A stretch of 64,000 bases of DNA, taken from Apteryx mantelli (lineage: Eukaryota > Chordata > Aves > Apterygiformes > Apterygidae). The translations under genes and the position numbers were made by a program. Each line of letters opens with the position of its first letter. The first letter of the stretch is position 1. Below are positions 48,880 through 61,021 of the stretch, in pieces. The notes under the pieces are model-generated. The model had not been told where the DNA came from, made no database searches, and saw only the letters and a program-made list of their open reading frames with translations. The stretch is from positions 2,180,001-2,244,000 of the forward strand of contig NW_027118693.1 of the NCBI RefSeq assembly GCF_036417845.1. Reading direction: 5' to 3'.

Positions 48880-49640
48880 GAGCTCTGCAGGGGTCAAGCC
48901 CTCCTCTGAGCACACACAACAAACCCAGAAGTGACCTCACCACCAGCATCCAAGCCATGTGTCTTCTCCTCACCTGTCAGCTGCTCACACAGAGGTGACC
49001 TCACAAGTCCATACACCCACCACATGCCTGCTGCTTGCCTGTGCCCTTCAGAGACAGAAGTTCCCTCCAAATAACTCCTCCAGCCATCAACTACTGCCTG
49101 CCTAGCAGGTACTCTGACAAAAGAGACCTCACAAGCAATGCCCATGCCTAACTGCCTGCTGCTGGCCTAGCAGGGACTCAGAAAGACATGACCTCACAGT
49201 CACCTTCACGGCCATGTCTCTGTCACTGGCCTAGAAGCCTCCAAGATAGAAACTACCTCACTATAAGTTCCCCAGCCATGAGACAAATCCTGCCTTATCA
49301 GCTCCTCAGGCAAAAATGTTCTCAAAAATAAACATATCCCAAACATATCCCAGATGTGGACCTGCTGCTGCCCTATCAACCGCTCTGGTAGAAACAACCT
49401 CAGAAACACCTTTCCACTCACAGAGCTCCTGAGATCCAATCAGTTCATCACTTACAAGTGACCTCACAAGCAACAGACAAGCCTTCTTCCTCCAGATGGC
49501 CTTTCAGGTACTCAAGTAGAAATGACCTCATCAGCAAGAGCCAAGTCATGTGCCTCCTGATGGCCTATCAGCTACTTACAAAGAATTGATTTCACACTGG
49601 TGATTTTCTGGCATAGCTCTCATAGACAGTGCTGACCTCA
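48880..49640 (+). repeat. Old decayed satellite block
   Basis: Around ten degenerate units in the same orientation as the main array, recognised by recurring gacctcacaa followed 30-40 bases later by ctgctggcctancag-like sequence, at irregular spacing of about 65-85 bp. It is separated from the intact array by about 2.1 kb of other sequence. Confidence 0.7.
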
Positions 49641-50499
49641 CTACCCACACCCTGACCATGGGGCTCTTGCCACCTGCAGCTTCCCCTCCCATCCTCCAGG
49701 GCTGAGCCACCTACTGAACGGCCTCCCTGATCCACATCATCACATCACAGATTCACATCAAGGCCTCATAATACTCACAGTGCTCTGAAACACCCATTGC
49801 CTACCAGTTACTACACCAAAAGATTAGCTGCCGCTATGCATTATCAACACCTAGCCTATGAAACTTAAGAATTGCAGAACAGCCTGCAAGTAATTCTTGG
49901 CAACATTTTCTAATGGGAGGATTGCATGGGAACAGCGATCATGAAACTGAAGACAGCAGGGCCTCATGTCCCAGGCACAGGGAGAAGCCTTCCCGCAACT
50001 CAGAACTCTGCTTCCTTCCCCAATGCTGAACAAAACCAGAAAATCCTCTACACATCCACGACAACAAGCATTCTCCTATTTTAGGCCCTCACAATTGGAG
50101 ACACGTGGAAGGACTCAGGCCAGGGCATCTCAGTTGGTGAAACCAGCAGAGACACAATTCAGCAACTCTTCACCCTGACCTAGGAGCATGGAAAGAACAA
50201 CGGCAAGTGCAAGCACTGGCCGTTCATCAACTTTCAGGGCCCCTGACAAGCAAAACAGCTCACACTTACACAGCTCTTCTGCAAACACCCTTCACCCTGC
50301 TGCCAGGCTCACAGGTCTTGGCGCAAAGCAAGAGGCAGGGAGCAAAAACAACAGCTAAGGCACGGCATGACATGCGGGCACAGCCTCTCTCAGAGACACT
50401 CGGAAATGCAGTTTTCACAACAGAAGACACCATTGGGAAGGGCACCTCGCGAGGACACCAGCAGCCTGCTCACACTTTGCCCAGCACCTCCCAAACGCA
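49641..50499. other. Intergenic, no gene recognised
   Basis: Only chance open frames. CpG content rises toward the right as the CpG island is approached. Confidence 0.45.
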
Positions 50500-51430
50500 G
50501 CTCCGAGCAGCACCTGGGGCTGCGCTGGCAGCAGCACCTCAGGGAAACGCTTTCACAGGGATCCCAGAGCCACCACAGGGCCAAAGCTTCCTGCCCCCAA
50601 ACCCCACCGAGCCGCCCCGGCCCAGCTGCTCGCGGCAGGCCGCCACGTCTGCCTGCAGGGCAACTCCCCCCTCTGGCCCACGTCGCTCTGGCCCCTGCTC
50701 ACGGCCCCACCAGCCCCTGCTGCAGCTCCTGCAGCAAAGCAGCCCCAGCAAAGCCAGCACCGCTGCGCGGCCCCGGCGGGAGGGCACCCGCCGCCATTTG
50801 AACGCGCCCGCTGCCCCCACCAAACCCCCTCGCCTGCTCGCTTCTCGCCTGCTTTGCTCCCGCTCCTCTTTCACCTCTTTCTTTGACGCCTTATTTTTTT
50901 CCACATGTTGGACTGCAATTGGCTGACAGAGCCATCAGTGAAATCGATGCCCGCCCTCCTCCTCCTGACAGCCAATAGGAGGGCTGCACTGGGCGATGCC
51001 ATGGCAACGCTGGGCCCTCCTGCCCTGGCGGGCATGTCTGCCCCCTCCCACGCGGTCGGGCGCCATGTTGTGGGCGGCAGCGTGGGGCGCAGCAGGGCCT
51101 GGGGGCAGCGCGGCGCCGTGTGGGTGGGCAGTGCGGGGCCGCGGGACGCGGCCGCTGCCCCGGCGGGGATGGGCTGTGCGGCAGGGGCCCCGCGGGGCTG
51201 CTGGCTGCCCTGCGCCCTGGGGGCCGTGCGGGGCGCGGGGGGGCAGCGCTGGGGCGTGTGCTGGTGGCAGCCATGGCGCTGGCGTGGGGGCCCTGGGGCT
51301 GGCCGTGGCACTGGAGCCTGCAGGCAGCGTCCTGCTGCCCCCAGGGCAGGGCAGGGCAGGGCAGGACAGTGTCCTCTCGCCCCTCCTGCCCTGGCCCCCT
51401 GCCCACAGCAGCCCTAGGGCTCGGCTAGGG
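50500..51430. promoter_or_regulatory. CpG island, candidate promoter
   Basis: Dense CpG and GC with CCAAT-type boxes close together near 50919 (gcaattggctg) and 50969 (agccaatagg), and a YY1-like motif on the minus strand (CAAATGGCGGC) near 50791-50801. Long open frames in several frames on both strands are expected from composition. No transcript can be assigned: the region could drive an unannotated RNA in either direction. Confidence 0.6.
50848..50960 (-). repeat. Inverted repeat arm 1 (CpG island edge)
   Basis: Its reverse complement matches 54156-54273: gatttcactgatggctctgt, then cagccaattg, atgtggaaaaaaataag versus gtgtggaagaaataaag, and gaaagaggtgaaagaggag. The arms are about 3.2 kb apart. 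The left arm is CpG-rich at its edge; the right arm is not. Confidence 0.88.
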
Positions 51431-54155
51431 AGCGGTGGTGTGGGGTCGTGAGGGGGCTGGGGGAGATGGCTGTGTTGGGCTCACCTCAGCACTGCCCACC
51501 CCAGCTCAGAGAAAAGACCTTGGGGTCAGCCAGGACCTATTGAATGGGGATTGCACCTCCGCCTGTTTCCAATCTGCTCTCTCCAATGTATGTTCTTTTG
51601 GGTGCAGAGGTTTGAGCCCAATTTGCAGGAGGTCAGGGGCAGTGGCCATCTGAAGATGGCATCTCTGAGCGCAAAACATGCTGCGCCAAGTTGGAAGGAT
51701 CCAGGGGGAAGGAACAGAGATTTTCCCAAACACCCAGTGGACTTGGGGTTATTACAAGGTGATGGTTTCATTATGGTATATGGACATTTCCAGCAGGGTC
51801 TTGAGAGCCCCATGGAGCTGCAGGCCACTTCATCCTCTGGGATGCAGGACCCCTTTCCTCTCAGAGCCAGACCCCAAAGGGGGACCCACTCCCAGGGAAA
51901 CCTGTCATGGATTCCCATGCCCCCCCCCCCCAAGAGGTGATGGAGCTGGCCGCACAGAAGCCTTGGGGCTCAGGACAGCCCCAGCCCCAGGACCCAGCAG
52001 TCCTGGCTGCCACATTGTCCCCTGAGCCAGAGGGGACCCTCAGGCAGGGCTCTCGCAGCAGCCCCCAGCCCTGTCCAGCCACCCCCACAGCCCGGGATCC
52101 ACAGCGGTTTTGGCAGTTAACAGTCTCTGTGCGACACCTTGGGAAGGAGCTCCCAAAGCCCTTACCCTTGGTGGAGAGCCGCAGGAGTGTTGGAACAAGG
52201 AGCTGTGGGCCTGGCTGATGGTGTCCATCCAGCAGTCCTCCATCTCGCTTGCCCTCTTGCTCTCGTTTCACCTCTCCAGCCAGAGAAACAGGACGCTCTT
52301 CCCATCTCATTACCCAAAACTCCTTTCCAACATGCCCCTGCTCCTCCTGCTACCCCAACGTGGTCCCACTGCCTCCTGTCCCCTCTCCTTGCTATGGAGC
52401 CACTAGGAAGGGCAGCCGTGGGGAGGGTGTGAGCAGTGCCCAGGAGTGCCTGGGCCTCACAGGGAAGTGAGGGTCCCCACAACGACACCGAGGAGACCTC
52501 CCTGTGATGTGGCACGTCCCATTGGGACCTCAGCTCGTGTCATCTGGGGGCTCAGTAGGTCACTGCCATGGAGATGGCACAGGCAGGGAGAGAGCAGAGA
52601 GATTTCCCCTCATGTGCTGGAAAGCAGCCACCTGCCTTCACTGCAGTTATTTTCCATAATTTTCTGATAAATCCTTCAGGAACATCTCCAGACAGTGCCA
52701 AAGACTGTGAAATGTCTCAAATGGGGCACTGGAGATGTCACTTCTGCACCCCTGCACTGACAGGTCACTGCACTGGGCAGACCTGTGCAGGAATCTGGGG
52801 TTTGGGGGTTGGCATTTTTACGGGATCCAAGGCATGTGGGATGAACCAGCACAAAGCATGGCCACAGGCTGAGAAATGCTTTGGTGAGCCTCAAAACTGG
52901 TTTCTGCTGTGGGCCACTCTTTTTGTGGAAGCAGGATGTAGGACAATGTGGGACAGGACGTAGCTTTCCTCCTTTAGGCACCAAGGCCGGCTCTTTGCTT
53001 TTAAAAGTGCTCGGCAAGGTTTCTCAGTCGGCAGTGCTTGAGCTAGAGATGCTATGCCAGAGAAGAGCAAACATAGCCTTGACACACATCATCCAGAGGC
53101 CCTTATCCAGGACCCTGGAGCCTGCCAGGCTCCAAAGCCATGGGCGAGGCCAGGTAGCAAATGTGGGGAAGTTTTCCCATTTCCCATGAAATTTGCCCAT
53201 CTTTCCTTCTGGCTGAGCCTGAGGAAAGCCATTTCTCATCCCAGGGCCTCATTTGGTCCTTGTGCTTTTCAGTGTCACCTTGGGGCTGTGCTTCTCCCCT
53301 GGCTATGCTCCTCAGCCCCCTGCCCTCCTCCTCCCCGCAGGCACCCTTGCTCTCCCGGGGTCTGTACAGCGCTGACATCCTGGATCTCCCACGTCTTATG
53401 TCTCTGGGCTTCTGAGGACATGCCCACACACTGCAGTGCTGCTGTCCAGGCTCCAGTGCAGAGGTTATGAGGCAGTGCGATGCCTCAGGACGTGCATTTT
53501 GACTCACTCCGAAGTTTGTGAGATGACCAGCTCCCAGCTCTGCAGCTGCTGAAGCTTGAGAACATCCCTACAACCAGCCTTCCTGCTCTTGCTAGTCTGC
53601 ACAGCCCTAGGACAAATCTTGCAGATGGGAGACTCCATCTGCCTTGAATACTGTGAGAGATGTGGCTTTTCAAGTCACTGCAAAAGGAAGGACTCCTTTA
53701 CTTCTTTGGGTTGCTTCTTGAGCCTGTGGCACCCCCTCTGTGATGCTGGGAGCCGCAGCTCTGCAGCCTGGTGTCTCTGCCCTTTCTCTCCCCTGTCTCC
53801 TGCTTGTCTACCCAAAGTCTTCTCTCCACACCAAGGGCATGGGAAGTGCTGCTCTAGAGAGCTCATTTGAAGCTGTGACACATTGTGAAGCTGAAGACCT
53901 GAAGGAGGCTAGTCTGGGACATGGCTGTGCCCCCACACCCCCTCCTGCTGCCAGCCTGAGGATCCAGGAAGGTCTCCAGGGAGAGCAGTAGGTTTGGGGG
54001 TGGGTGGGTGGGTTTCCTTCAACATCCCTGGGTCCTGCATGGGTTTCTCTAAGCGCCCAGGAAAACCCCTCTTCTCTAGTGCCTTGCATCAAGACTTTTC
54101 CAGACTTTTGTACAAAAACACAGCGTGGTCCAAGATCCCCAAGAGCAGCATGGTG
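51431..54155. other. Intergenic, no gene recognised
   Basis: Numerous chance open frames in GC-rich sequence, none with a domain. A C-run lies at about 51921-51931. Confidence 0.45.
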
Positions 54156-54273
54156 GGTGGGTCTGGATTTCACTGATGGCTCTGTCAGCCAATTGGATTC
54201 CACTGTGTGGAAGAAATAAAGACGTGAAAGAGAGAGGTGAAAGAGGAGAGGGAGCAAAGCAGGGGAGGCTTTG
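54156..54273 (+). repeat. Inverted repeat arm 2
   Basis: Counterpart of 50848-50960 in opposite orientation; the conserved block includes the CCAAT-type cagccaattgga and the gaaagagagaggtgaaagag stretch. Confidence 0.88.
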
Positions 54274-55667
54274 GGTGGAAAGCAGGACTGGGCTTGGGCA
54301 GCTTGTTTCTCACAAGACCGTGAGAAACGCTCTGCCCCCCCTGCCCAGTAGAACTGCTCTGCCTGGCACTGAGGCACAGGAGGACTCAGGGTGGAGATCG
54401 GGCTCTGCAGAGAAGAGCCCCGGGGCAGAGTTAGGAAACAAGAAAAGACCTCGAATGGAAAAGCCAGCATCTTTAAGTACACCAGAAACCAGCAGGGGCT
54501 GGAAAATGCCCCAAGCTGTAGTAAAAGTTTCTGAGCACAAAGAAAAATCAATGGAAAAAAAAAAACCTGTTCAAATGTGAATAACAGATGGATGTAATCA
54601 AGTAACCTTAAAAGAAATAGCTTCAGCAGTTCGAGTTAAAACCAAACTATAATAACCGAATTGCCTTGGTAGGATTTACTTTTTGTTTGGGTTTTACAGA
54701 GTGACTCTCCGAAGAGCAACAACTTGAAAAGAAGCAGCCAGAAAGAGTGGTAGAATTGTTAGGCTAAGTAATGTGTTTTTTAAAAGTATCTAAATAATAG
54801 AATGAATCTAGGAACCAGGAGAGAAGTAACACCAAAGGAAGATGGCAGACCTAAGAATGAGAGGATACTCATACCAGGCTGATAACGAAACTCAACAGCT
54901 GTATTCTAGTGTTTGTAAAAATTCATGATCCTAAGGAAGGGGCTAACACCTTCCCCTGATGAAAGGAAAGGAAAGAAAGAGAAAAAGATGGTAAAATCTA
55001 AGCATAAGGGTAACAGCTGTTGATCTGAAGTTAAAGTTGTCTGTTTACTATAGAGAAGACAGGGAAATATGGAAAAAATAATAAAAAAAAGGTGACCAAC
55101 TCTATTTGAAGCTCCTCTAAAGGGAACTATTCCAGCTTGGGGAACAAACTGATCTTTCGGTGCAGGAAAGAAATGCCTGCAATTAAAGGAAATAAGATTT
55201 CTGTGTCAACATATTGAACTGGAACAACACTCGGATTCACCGAATTTGGGTCAATAGGCCAGACCAATCATGTTGCTATTAGGATTAAGACTGTTAGTTT
55301 TAACAGTTGTTTACGTGTTACTACAAATGGGCATGCTTTGCTTTTGGCGTCTATTAATAGCAGTGCGCATTTCCCCAGTACTGTGCTTACCAAAAAGCCG
55401 CCCACTGCACACCAAGGGGAATTTGCTGACTTCTGAAATAGATGTGTGTGTCTGACAGTGTCAAGGGATGGAGTGACAGGCGCCACACAGGCAAGCGTGG
55501 GACTCTGGATGGTGCAGCCCACAGAAGAGGGGTTTGCTCTGGGGTGCTCCCAGGAGTTAAGGAACCCTGGGTGCATCACAGCTGGAGCCACCACACTGTG
55601 GGGTTGCTGCAGCCTGGGGGCAACCATCTAATGACCCCACGACTGACAATTCCAGACAGAGGAGAAG
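54274..55667 (+). other. Possible ERV interior, unassigned
   Basis: AT-rich sequence, unlike the GC-rich flank on its left, that leads into a probable LTR. A short + strand frame at 55270-55455 encodes a strongly hydrophobic stretch (residues 2-35) that could be a membrane anchor. The frame is short and no retroviral motif is visible, so the ERV link is a guess from position. A purine run (AGAGGAGAAG) precedes the LTR at 55668. Confidence 0.3.
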
Positions 55668-56204
55668 TGACACCACAGACTCACCCCATAAACATCTAGG
55701 TGCTGTGGAACCATTCCCCACAGAACGACCTGTTAGTGGGCAAATTGTTACTAACTGAACAGTGCTGTGGGCTGAGCACTAGGTTACCTGTTGATGTGCG
55801 CGCTGTTATTGACTGAGGCCATACGGCCTTTGTGTAACTGTGGGCTGGCGTTGTTTGGACTGGCTATAAAAGATGGTAAGACACTTAAATTGGTGTGGAC
55901 TCTGACCGACCATCAGCTGGCCTGTGGATTTCAATGGCATGATGAGGAGAATCCAGGCAAAACTGTACCGGAAGGGTGGCCAATAAAGGGCGAGAGCAGT
56001 CGCTGTATTGTGCATCTGTGATTTAACTGTAGAGCTCTGATATGTGTATATATTTTTTCAGTTCTGTTATATTTCTAGCTTTTTTTGTTATAACTTCTTA
56101 TCTCTAATAAATTCTCATAGTTGACAAATGATGATCTCTCGGAGTTCAGTGCAAATAACCCCCGAATCCGATAGAATCCCAGACGCCCCTCTATTGGCAT
56201 GTCA
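55668..56204 (+). mobile_element. Probable LTR
   Basis: Starts TGACACC after a purine run and ends GCATGTCA, giving complementary TGACA/TGTCA ends. It has a TATA box (gctataaaagatgg, near 55863) and an AATAAA near 56107 followed by a U5-like tail, about 537 bp in all. No target duplication was found. The TATA-to-AATAAA order supports + orientation. Confidence 0.55.
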
Positions 56205-57287
56205 CAGGTAACACTCACAAGGGGCATCAAATCTCTTGAACGGGATGGTTGGTTACTGTCCAGATGGTGGTGGCAGTCTCCTTTGCCAGGGTCCTTCCAA
56301 CAGTGGTTTCCACTGGATCAGATGAGACTGCCCAAACTGTTCTTCTGGGGAATTTTTATAGTCTAGCTGGCTTGTGGTCCTGTGTGACCTCTCCAGCATA
56401 TGCATGACCCATTGCTACTGATTACCTCAAACTACATACCAAAGCATCTCCTAACTCTCCTAAGAATGCACAAAAGACTGTCCTACATGGCCGCTTCTTC
56501 ATTTGCGGGAGCAGTTTCCACTGCCAATTTTCAAGGGCCTTAAGTATTTACAGTTTAATCAGTTCTGCAGCAGGAGCTGCTGCAGAGATTCTGAAACAGC
56601 CAGATACTCCACCTGTGATGGTATTCACCACATTTAAGCACAGGAACTGGTCCAGGCACAGCAGGATCTGCCCCTAGTAATCTCTAGAACTGTCCGAAAT
56701 ACCCACTTGGAGAGGTTCTGCACCAGTCAGTCCAACAGTTAATTTGGAAAGTGGTAGGAGTTCAGTCAATCTCCTAGTTTCAAGTCTGAAACTGCCTGTC
56801 TCAAACCTGCCCATCAGCTCACCTGTGTGGATTACTAGATGGGGGAGTTCCTGGGCCACCCAGGGGATTAATGACTTGAGTGCTCTGAGTGTGCACACAG
56901 GCACAGGCCTGATAGCCTGGTGCCCACCCACGCCACAATTCTAACTGTAAAATAAACCTGAATTTCATACCTGGAACTTGATTTCCAGAGCTTTTGCCAC
57001 AAGTACTGGCTCTTAGCTAGCACTCTGGCCTACCTCTGCAAGCAAGTGAGGCAGGAGAGTTGTTTCCTGTGTCTAAAGACAGGTGGGATGAATCAACCTT
57101 TATTTCATGGCATTGGATATAAACAAAGAGAAAATGAGAATCCCTTGTGCAGTTCTGGTCTCCCAACTCAAGAAAGAAAAGTAGGACTAGGAAAAGGGAA
57201 GGGAAAGTTGATGAAGGTAGCAAGACGAATTTCACCACACATGACATTAGTTACTCTTGTCACACCTTCAACTGACTGGCTTCTGAA
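56205..57287. other. Intergenic upstream of OR pseudogene
   Basis: No gene recognised. Confidence 0.5.
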
Positions 57288-57840
57288 ATGGATCCTCCCA
57301 ACCATACCATAGTGGGAAAATTCTTCCTCAAGGCCTTTTCAGTCACTCCTCAAATATAAATCCTCTTCTTCACACTGCCGTGGGTGATTTATCTGCTCAC
57401 TGCCATGGGGCATATGGTCATGATAGCCATCATTTGACTCAACCACCAGTTCCACCCCTAGCGTATCTCTTCGCCAGCAGCTTCCCCTTCTCAGATATTT
57501 GGTTCCCTTTGCCCCTAAAAGGTTTGTCAGCCTCATCTTGGAGATTAAGACCATCCTGTGGCTACTTGCCAATCTCAGACCTTCCTTTCCATCTTCCTGG
57601 GCACAAGTGAATTCAATCTGCTTGTTGTGATGTCTTTCAGTTGCTGTGGGGCCATTTGCAACCCATTGCACTGCACCATCTTTATGAAGCCCTGGTTGGG
57701 CTCCACGCTCATCTTTACCCATTGGGTGACGGCATCTCTGTCCTTGCTCAGCCCCACCATCTTATATACCAAGGTACCCTCTGCTCCATTTTTGGCTACA
57801 TGGGGCCTGAATACAGCAAATTCTTTGAACCAACCAAAGC
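57288..57840 (+). pseudogene. Olfactory receptor pseudogene, OR6-like, truncated
   Basis: ATG at 57288 begins MDPPNHTIVGKFFLKAFSV, a normal OR N-terminus with an NHT glycosylation site, but a TAA follows at codon 24 and further stops and frame changes occur in TM1-TM2. In a shifted frame the TM3 region is clear: FLGTSEFNLLVVMSF then AICNPLHCT, with the DRY segment damaged (SCCGAICNPL). TM4 is readable to about 57770, and loop 2 traces (ggcctgaatacagcaaattc against the usual GPN...HHFF) fade by about 57840. TM5-TM7 are missing. The copy is clearly dead. It lies 1.7 kb upstream of OR 4. Confidence 0.88.
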
Positions 57841-58899
57841 CAGATAAAAGGCTTCAACAGAGGGTTACCCACATGGTGAGCAGAGAAGCTGCTTTGCTGT
57901 AAGCTCTCAGCAGCTTTGCAGGTTCCTCTAAGAAGGTACATTCAGGAGAAGCATGATGTTAGCTGACATCCAGCAGACTAAGAAGACACAACCCTTTGAG
58001 CATTGGAACTTACCCAGAAAATGGGGAGCTGAGACTGTCGCCTCTGATTCACTGAGGCTACAGTGATATTGCTGTAGGTGACCAGGCTTGAGCTTTTGCT
58101 CAAATAATTACAGCCACTGGTTCAATTTCAGCATATCTTCCAGATGAACCCCGTCCAGAGATTCCCTTATGCCAGACTAGAAGCAGAGAGCAAGACAGAG
58201 CATCTGGGATCTAGGACAAACCTGAGCTCCAGGTTAAAACACCAATGCAAACAAGGGGTATTGCCCACTACTGAGCTTCCCGTTTTACTCTCTGTATAAA
58301 AGCCACCCACTATGCTCTGAGACAGGGTCTGGGGGGACAACAGAGTCTGTGGAGAACCTCTGGTTCACTCCTTGAAACCCATCATCTCCTTCTCCCCTCC
58401 ACCCCTGCATTTTTGAAGCATCCTATTTGTGGAGTGTCTAAAACCAAATGCAAAGGTGGAGGGAAAAATGTCAGTATTTATTGCCTATGTTTTCCTTGGA
58501 CTTCCTTCTGTTAGACGTGTTCTTTGGTTTGAAAAAGAAATTAGCTACTTAGTAAATTAAGAAGTTTGAGACAGAAGTAGTGAGTTTCATCAACTTCATT
58601 AGAGGTGTCTGTGCGCAGCTGGAGTCTGCACTTGTTTTCCCTTGTTCCCTATGTTGTTAATGGGGGCAAAGAGAGAGCTCTAGAGAGAGGCTGGCTCCTC
58701 CCAGACTATAACTGGCATGTGAAAGAAGTGTTACCAGTCTCTTCCAGACACTCTTCTCCCTCTCTGCACTGACAAGATGGGAGGAAGCTAACTTGCTCAA
58801 ACTGAAGTGCCTGACTTTTAGACATCTAAAACGTCACCCTGCTTAGTATTATTTTGTTCCAGATGCTTCCTACATCAAATAATCAAAAGGACAGCCTTT
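57841..58899. other. Intergenic, no gene recognised
   Basis: Only short chance frames. No repeat family recognised. Confidence 0.5.
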
Positions 58900-59210
58900 A
58901 AGTTCTTTAAGATGAGACGATTTCCCCCTTCCCCTAAAGGGAAAGCAAGGCATTTAGGTCAGGACATTTAATAACAATGTTTCCTCAATGTTTCTGGAGA
59001 AACAGAGAGGAAGAAGATGTGGAAGAAAGCAGGGGATTACAGAAGAGATCCTCGATATTGGCTTGTTTTGAAACCACAGATGTTCCAAGTCAAAAAAGGC
59101 AAGTACTGAAAAGTAGAAGGAATAACTTTCAAAATACTTATCTAAATGGATGGGCTGGCATCTGTAGATACTAGTAAGTATTTTTGCCAGGAGATTAGGT
59201 TGGCTTTTGA
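58900..59210 (+). repeat. Inverted repeat arm upstream of OR 4
   Basis: Matches the reverse complement of 62725-63040 over about 300 bp (for example ttaagatgagacgatttccc, then aatgtttcctcaatgtttct and gaggaagaagatgtggaaga). Both arms keep a similar 65-67 codon open frame (58977-59174 here). As the arm ends about 350 bases before the OR 4 coding exon, it may be part of the OR 4 5' region. Confidence 0.92.
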
Positions 59211-59556
59211 AGCACAGATGTGATGGATGTTTGCAATAGGTCGAAGTGAACAGGGAATTTCCCAGGCATGGCATGAACTAGTTCTCAACCTCTTTACAAT
59301 ACTGTGCTTGCGAGAAAGAATGCTTTGTGAGTGGCTGGAAAAGGTAGAAAGAAGACAGTAAAATCTCTGAGGACTGTAAATGTGAAGCGGAGAAATCAGG
59401 GTGCGATGAATGGCTGAGAGGAATATTTCTGTCTGTGCTACCTAGGAAGCAAGCAAGGGAGCAAAGAAGGAAGGATCTACCCTCCCGTTGAGACTGTGAA
59501 ATTCTCACACTTGCTTCTTCGTGCTCCTGTCTCAGCAGGATGTACTGAAATTAGAC

Positions 59557-60510
59557 ATGGGAGCAGGAAATGAAACTATAGTTGCTGAGTTCATCCTGGA
59601 AGGTTTCTCAGGGCTTGATCAAAGACTACAGCCGTTTCTCTCCCTGCTCCTTCTACTCATATACCTGACAACAGTGACAGGGAACACAATGCTCATTTTC
59701 CTTGTATATGTGGATCACCGCCTGCAAACTCCCATGTACTTTTTCATCAGCAATCTGGCATTCCTGGAAATCTGGTTCACATCCTCCACAACCATCACAT
59801 TGTTGGCGATTCTGAGCTCTGGAAGGAGACCAATCTCATTAAGCAGCTGCTTTGCCCAATCCTATTTCTATTTTGCCCTGGGTTTTATAGAGTTCGCTTT
59901 CCTTGTTGTCATGTCCTTTGATCGCTACGTTGCCACCTGCCAACCTTTGCATTATGCTGCTGTCATGAAGCAGCAGCTCTGCACCCACCTGGTTGTTGCT
60001 GCGTGGGTCCTAGGCTTCACACTCTTCAGCTACCGCCTGGTCTTGCTCTCAAAGCTGACTTTCTGTGGCCCCAACAAGATCCACCATTTTTCTGGTGACA
60101 GCTCCCCCTTATTCACACTGTCCTGCTCTGACACCAGCCTGCTTTGGAAAGCAGACCCCATTTTGATATTGTTTCCATTGCTGGGTTCCTTATGTTTAAT
60201 CCTGGTGTCCTACATGTGCATCTTCCACTGTATTCTGCACATGCCATCAGCATCTGGGAGGAAGAAAGCTTTTGCTACGTGTTCTTCCCATCTCACCAAC
60301 TTAGCCATTGTCTATGGATGCTGCATTGTTCTCTATGCACGGCCCTCAGAAGGGGTTTCCTTGGAGACCAACAGAATTGTAGCTTTGCTGAACACTGTCC
60401 TGTATCCTTTCTTAAACCCCTTCATCTACAGTCTCAGAAACAAGACTGTGAAGGTGGCCCTGAAGGAAGCCATTGGTCGTGCAAAGGTTCGGCTTTTCCC
60501 CCAGTCATGA
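59557..60510 (+). CDS. Olfactory receptor 4, OR6-like, loop cysteine lost
   Basis: A 317-residue OR. The longest frame begins at a GTG (59521) that lies inside a splice-acceptor sequence (cctgtctcagcag), so I take ATG 59557 as start. Marks: NET glycosylation site at 5-7, PMYFF at 59-63, MSFDRYVATC at 119-128, C98, C170 and C190 in the extracellular loops, KKAFATCSSHL in TM6 and NPFIYSLRN in TM7 (NPFIY 287-291). The second-loop HHFFCD motif is replaced by HHFSGD, so a conserved cysteine (position 180) is glycine. The frame is otherwise fully open. It could be a working receptor with an altered loop or an early pseudogene. Confidence 0.93.
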   Translation: MGAGNETIVAEFILEGFSGLDQRLQPFLSLLLLLIYLTTVTGNTMLIFLVYVDHRLQTPMYFFISNLAFLEIWFTSSTTITLLAILSSGRRPISLSSCFAQSYFYFALGFIEFAFLVVMSFDRYVATCQPLHYAAVMKQQLCTHLVVAAWVLGFTLFSYRLVLLSKLTFCGPNKIHHFSGDSSPLFTLSCSDTSLLWKADPILILFPLLGSLCLILVSYMCIFHCILHMPSASGRKKAFATCSSHLTNLAIVYGCCIVLYARPSEGVSLETNRIVALLNTVLYPFLNPFIYSLRNKTVKVALKEAIGRAKVRLFPQS

Positions 60511-61021
60511 TGCTTTTCATGACAGCAGTTCTAATTATGTACCATATATTACATCACACACATATATATATATAGCTATTAAATACAGGTGCGTCAGGAG
60601 ATTTATGTTCTCATTGGATTGTAGTGGTGAAAGGAAGGAACGTGAATTGTGTGTCTTGGTTATAGGGGGTTCTTATAAACAAATTCTAAAAAATATTAAT
60701 AAAATGTTGAACACACACTTCTTAGGACTGGGGCATAGACTGCCAGTGCATGCTGACACAAGGAAGTTTTCATAAGTCATCTCAGGAAATTTAGCTGAAA
60801 ACTCTGGGGACAATGTCCAGGGGTTGTTGAGAAAAGCTCAAAACACCTCTCCCTGAATAACAGAAGATGCTCAGCACGAAAATTAAGCTCAGACATTACA
60901 ATGGGTTTAAATTCATTGGATTCAAATCCATAAAACACTTCTCAGTTTCATTACTGTGATGAAGACAGCCTCACTGATTTGCCAGTGATAGCATGCAGAC
61001 AACAGCTTTTTTTACTCACTT
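60511..61021. other. Intergenic, 3' flank of OR 4
   Basis: AT-rich with a short (TA)n near 60563-60574 and possible polyadenylation hexamers (attaaa at 60579, aataaa near 60698). No gene recognised. Confidence 0.5.

Noticed and set aside
50207-51451. Several 100-240 codon frames over the CpG island
   Set aside because: Overlapping long frames on both strands are expected in very GC-rich DNA; no domain, conserved motif or splice evidence.
59521-59556. Upstream start for OR 4
   Set aside because: It is a GTG inside a strong splice-acceptor sequence; ATG 59557 is used instead.
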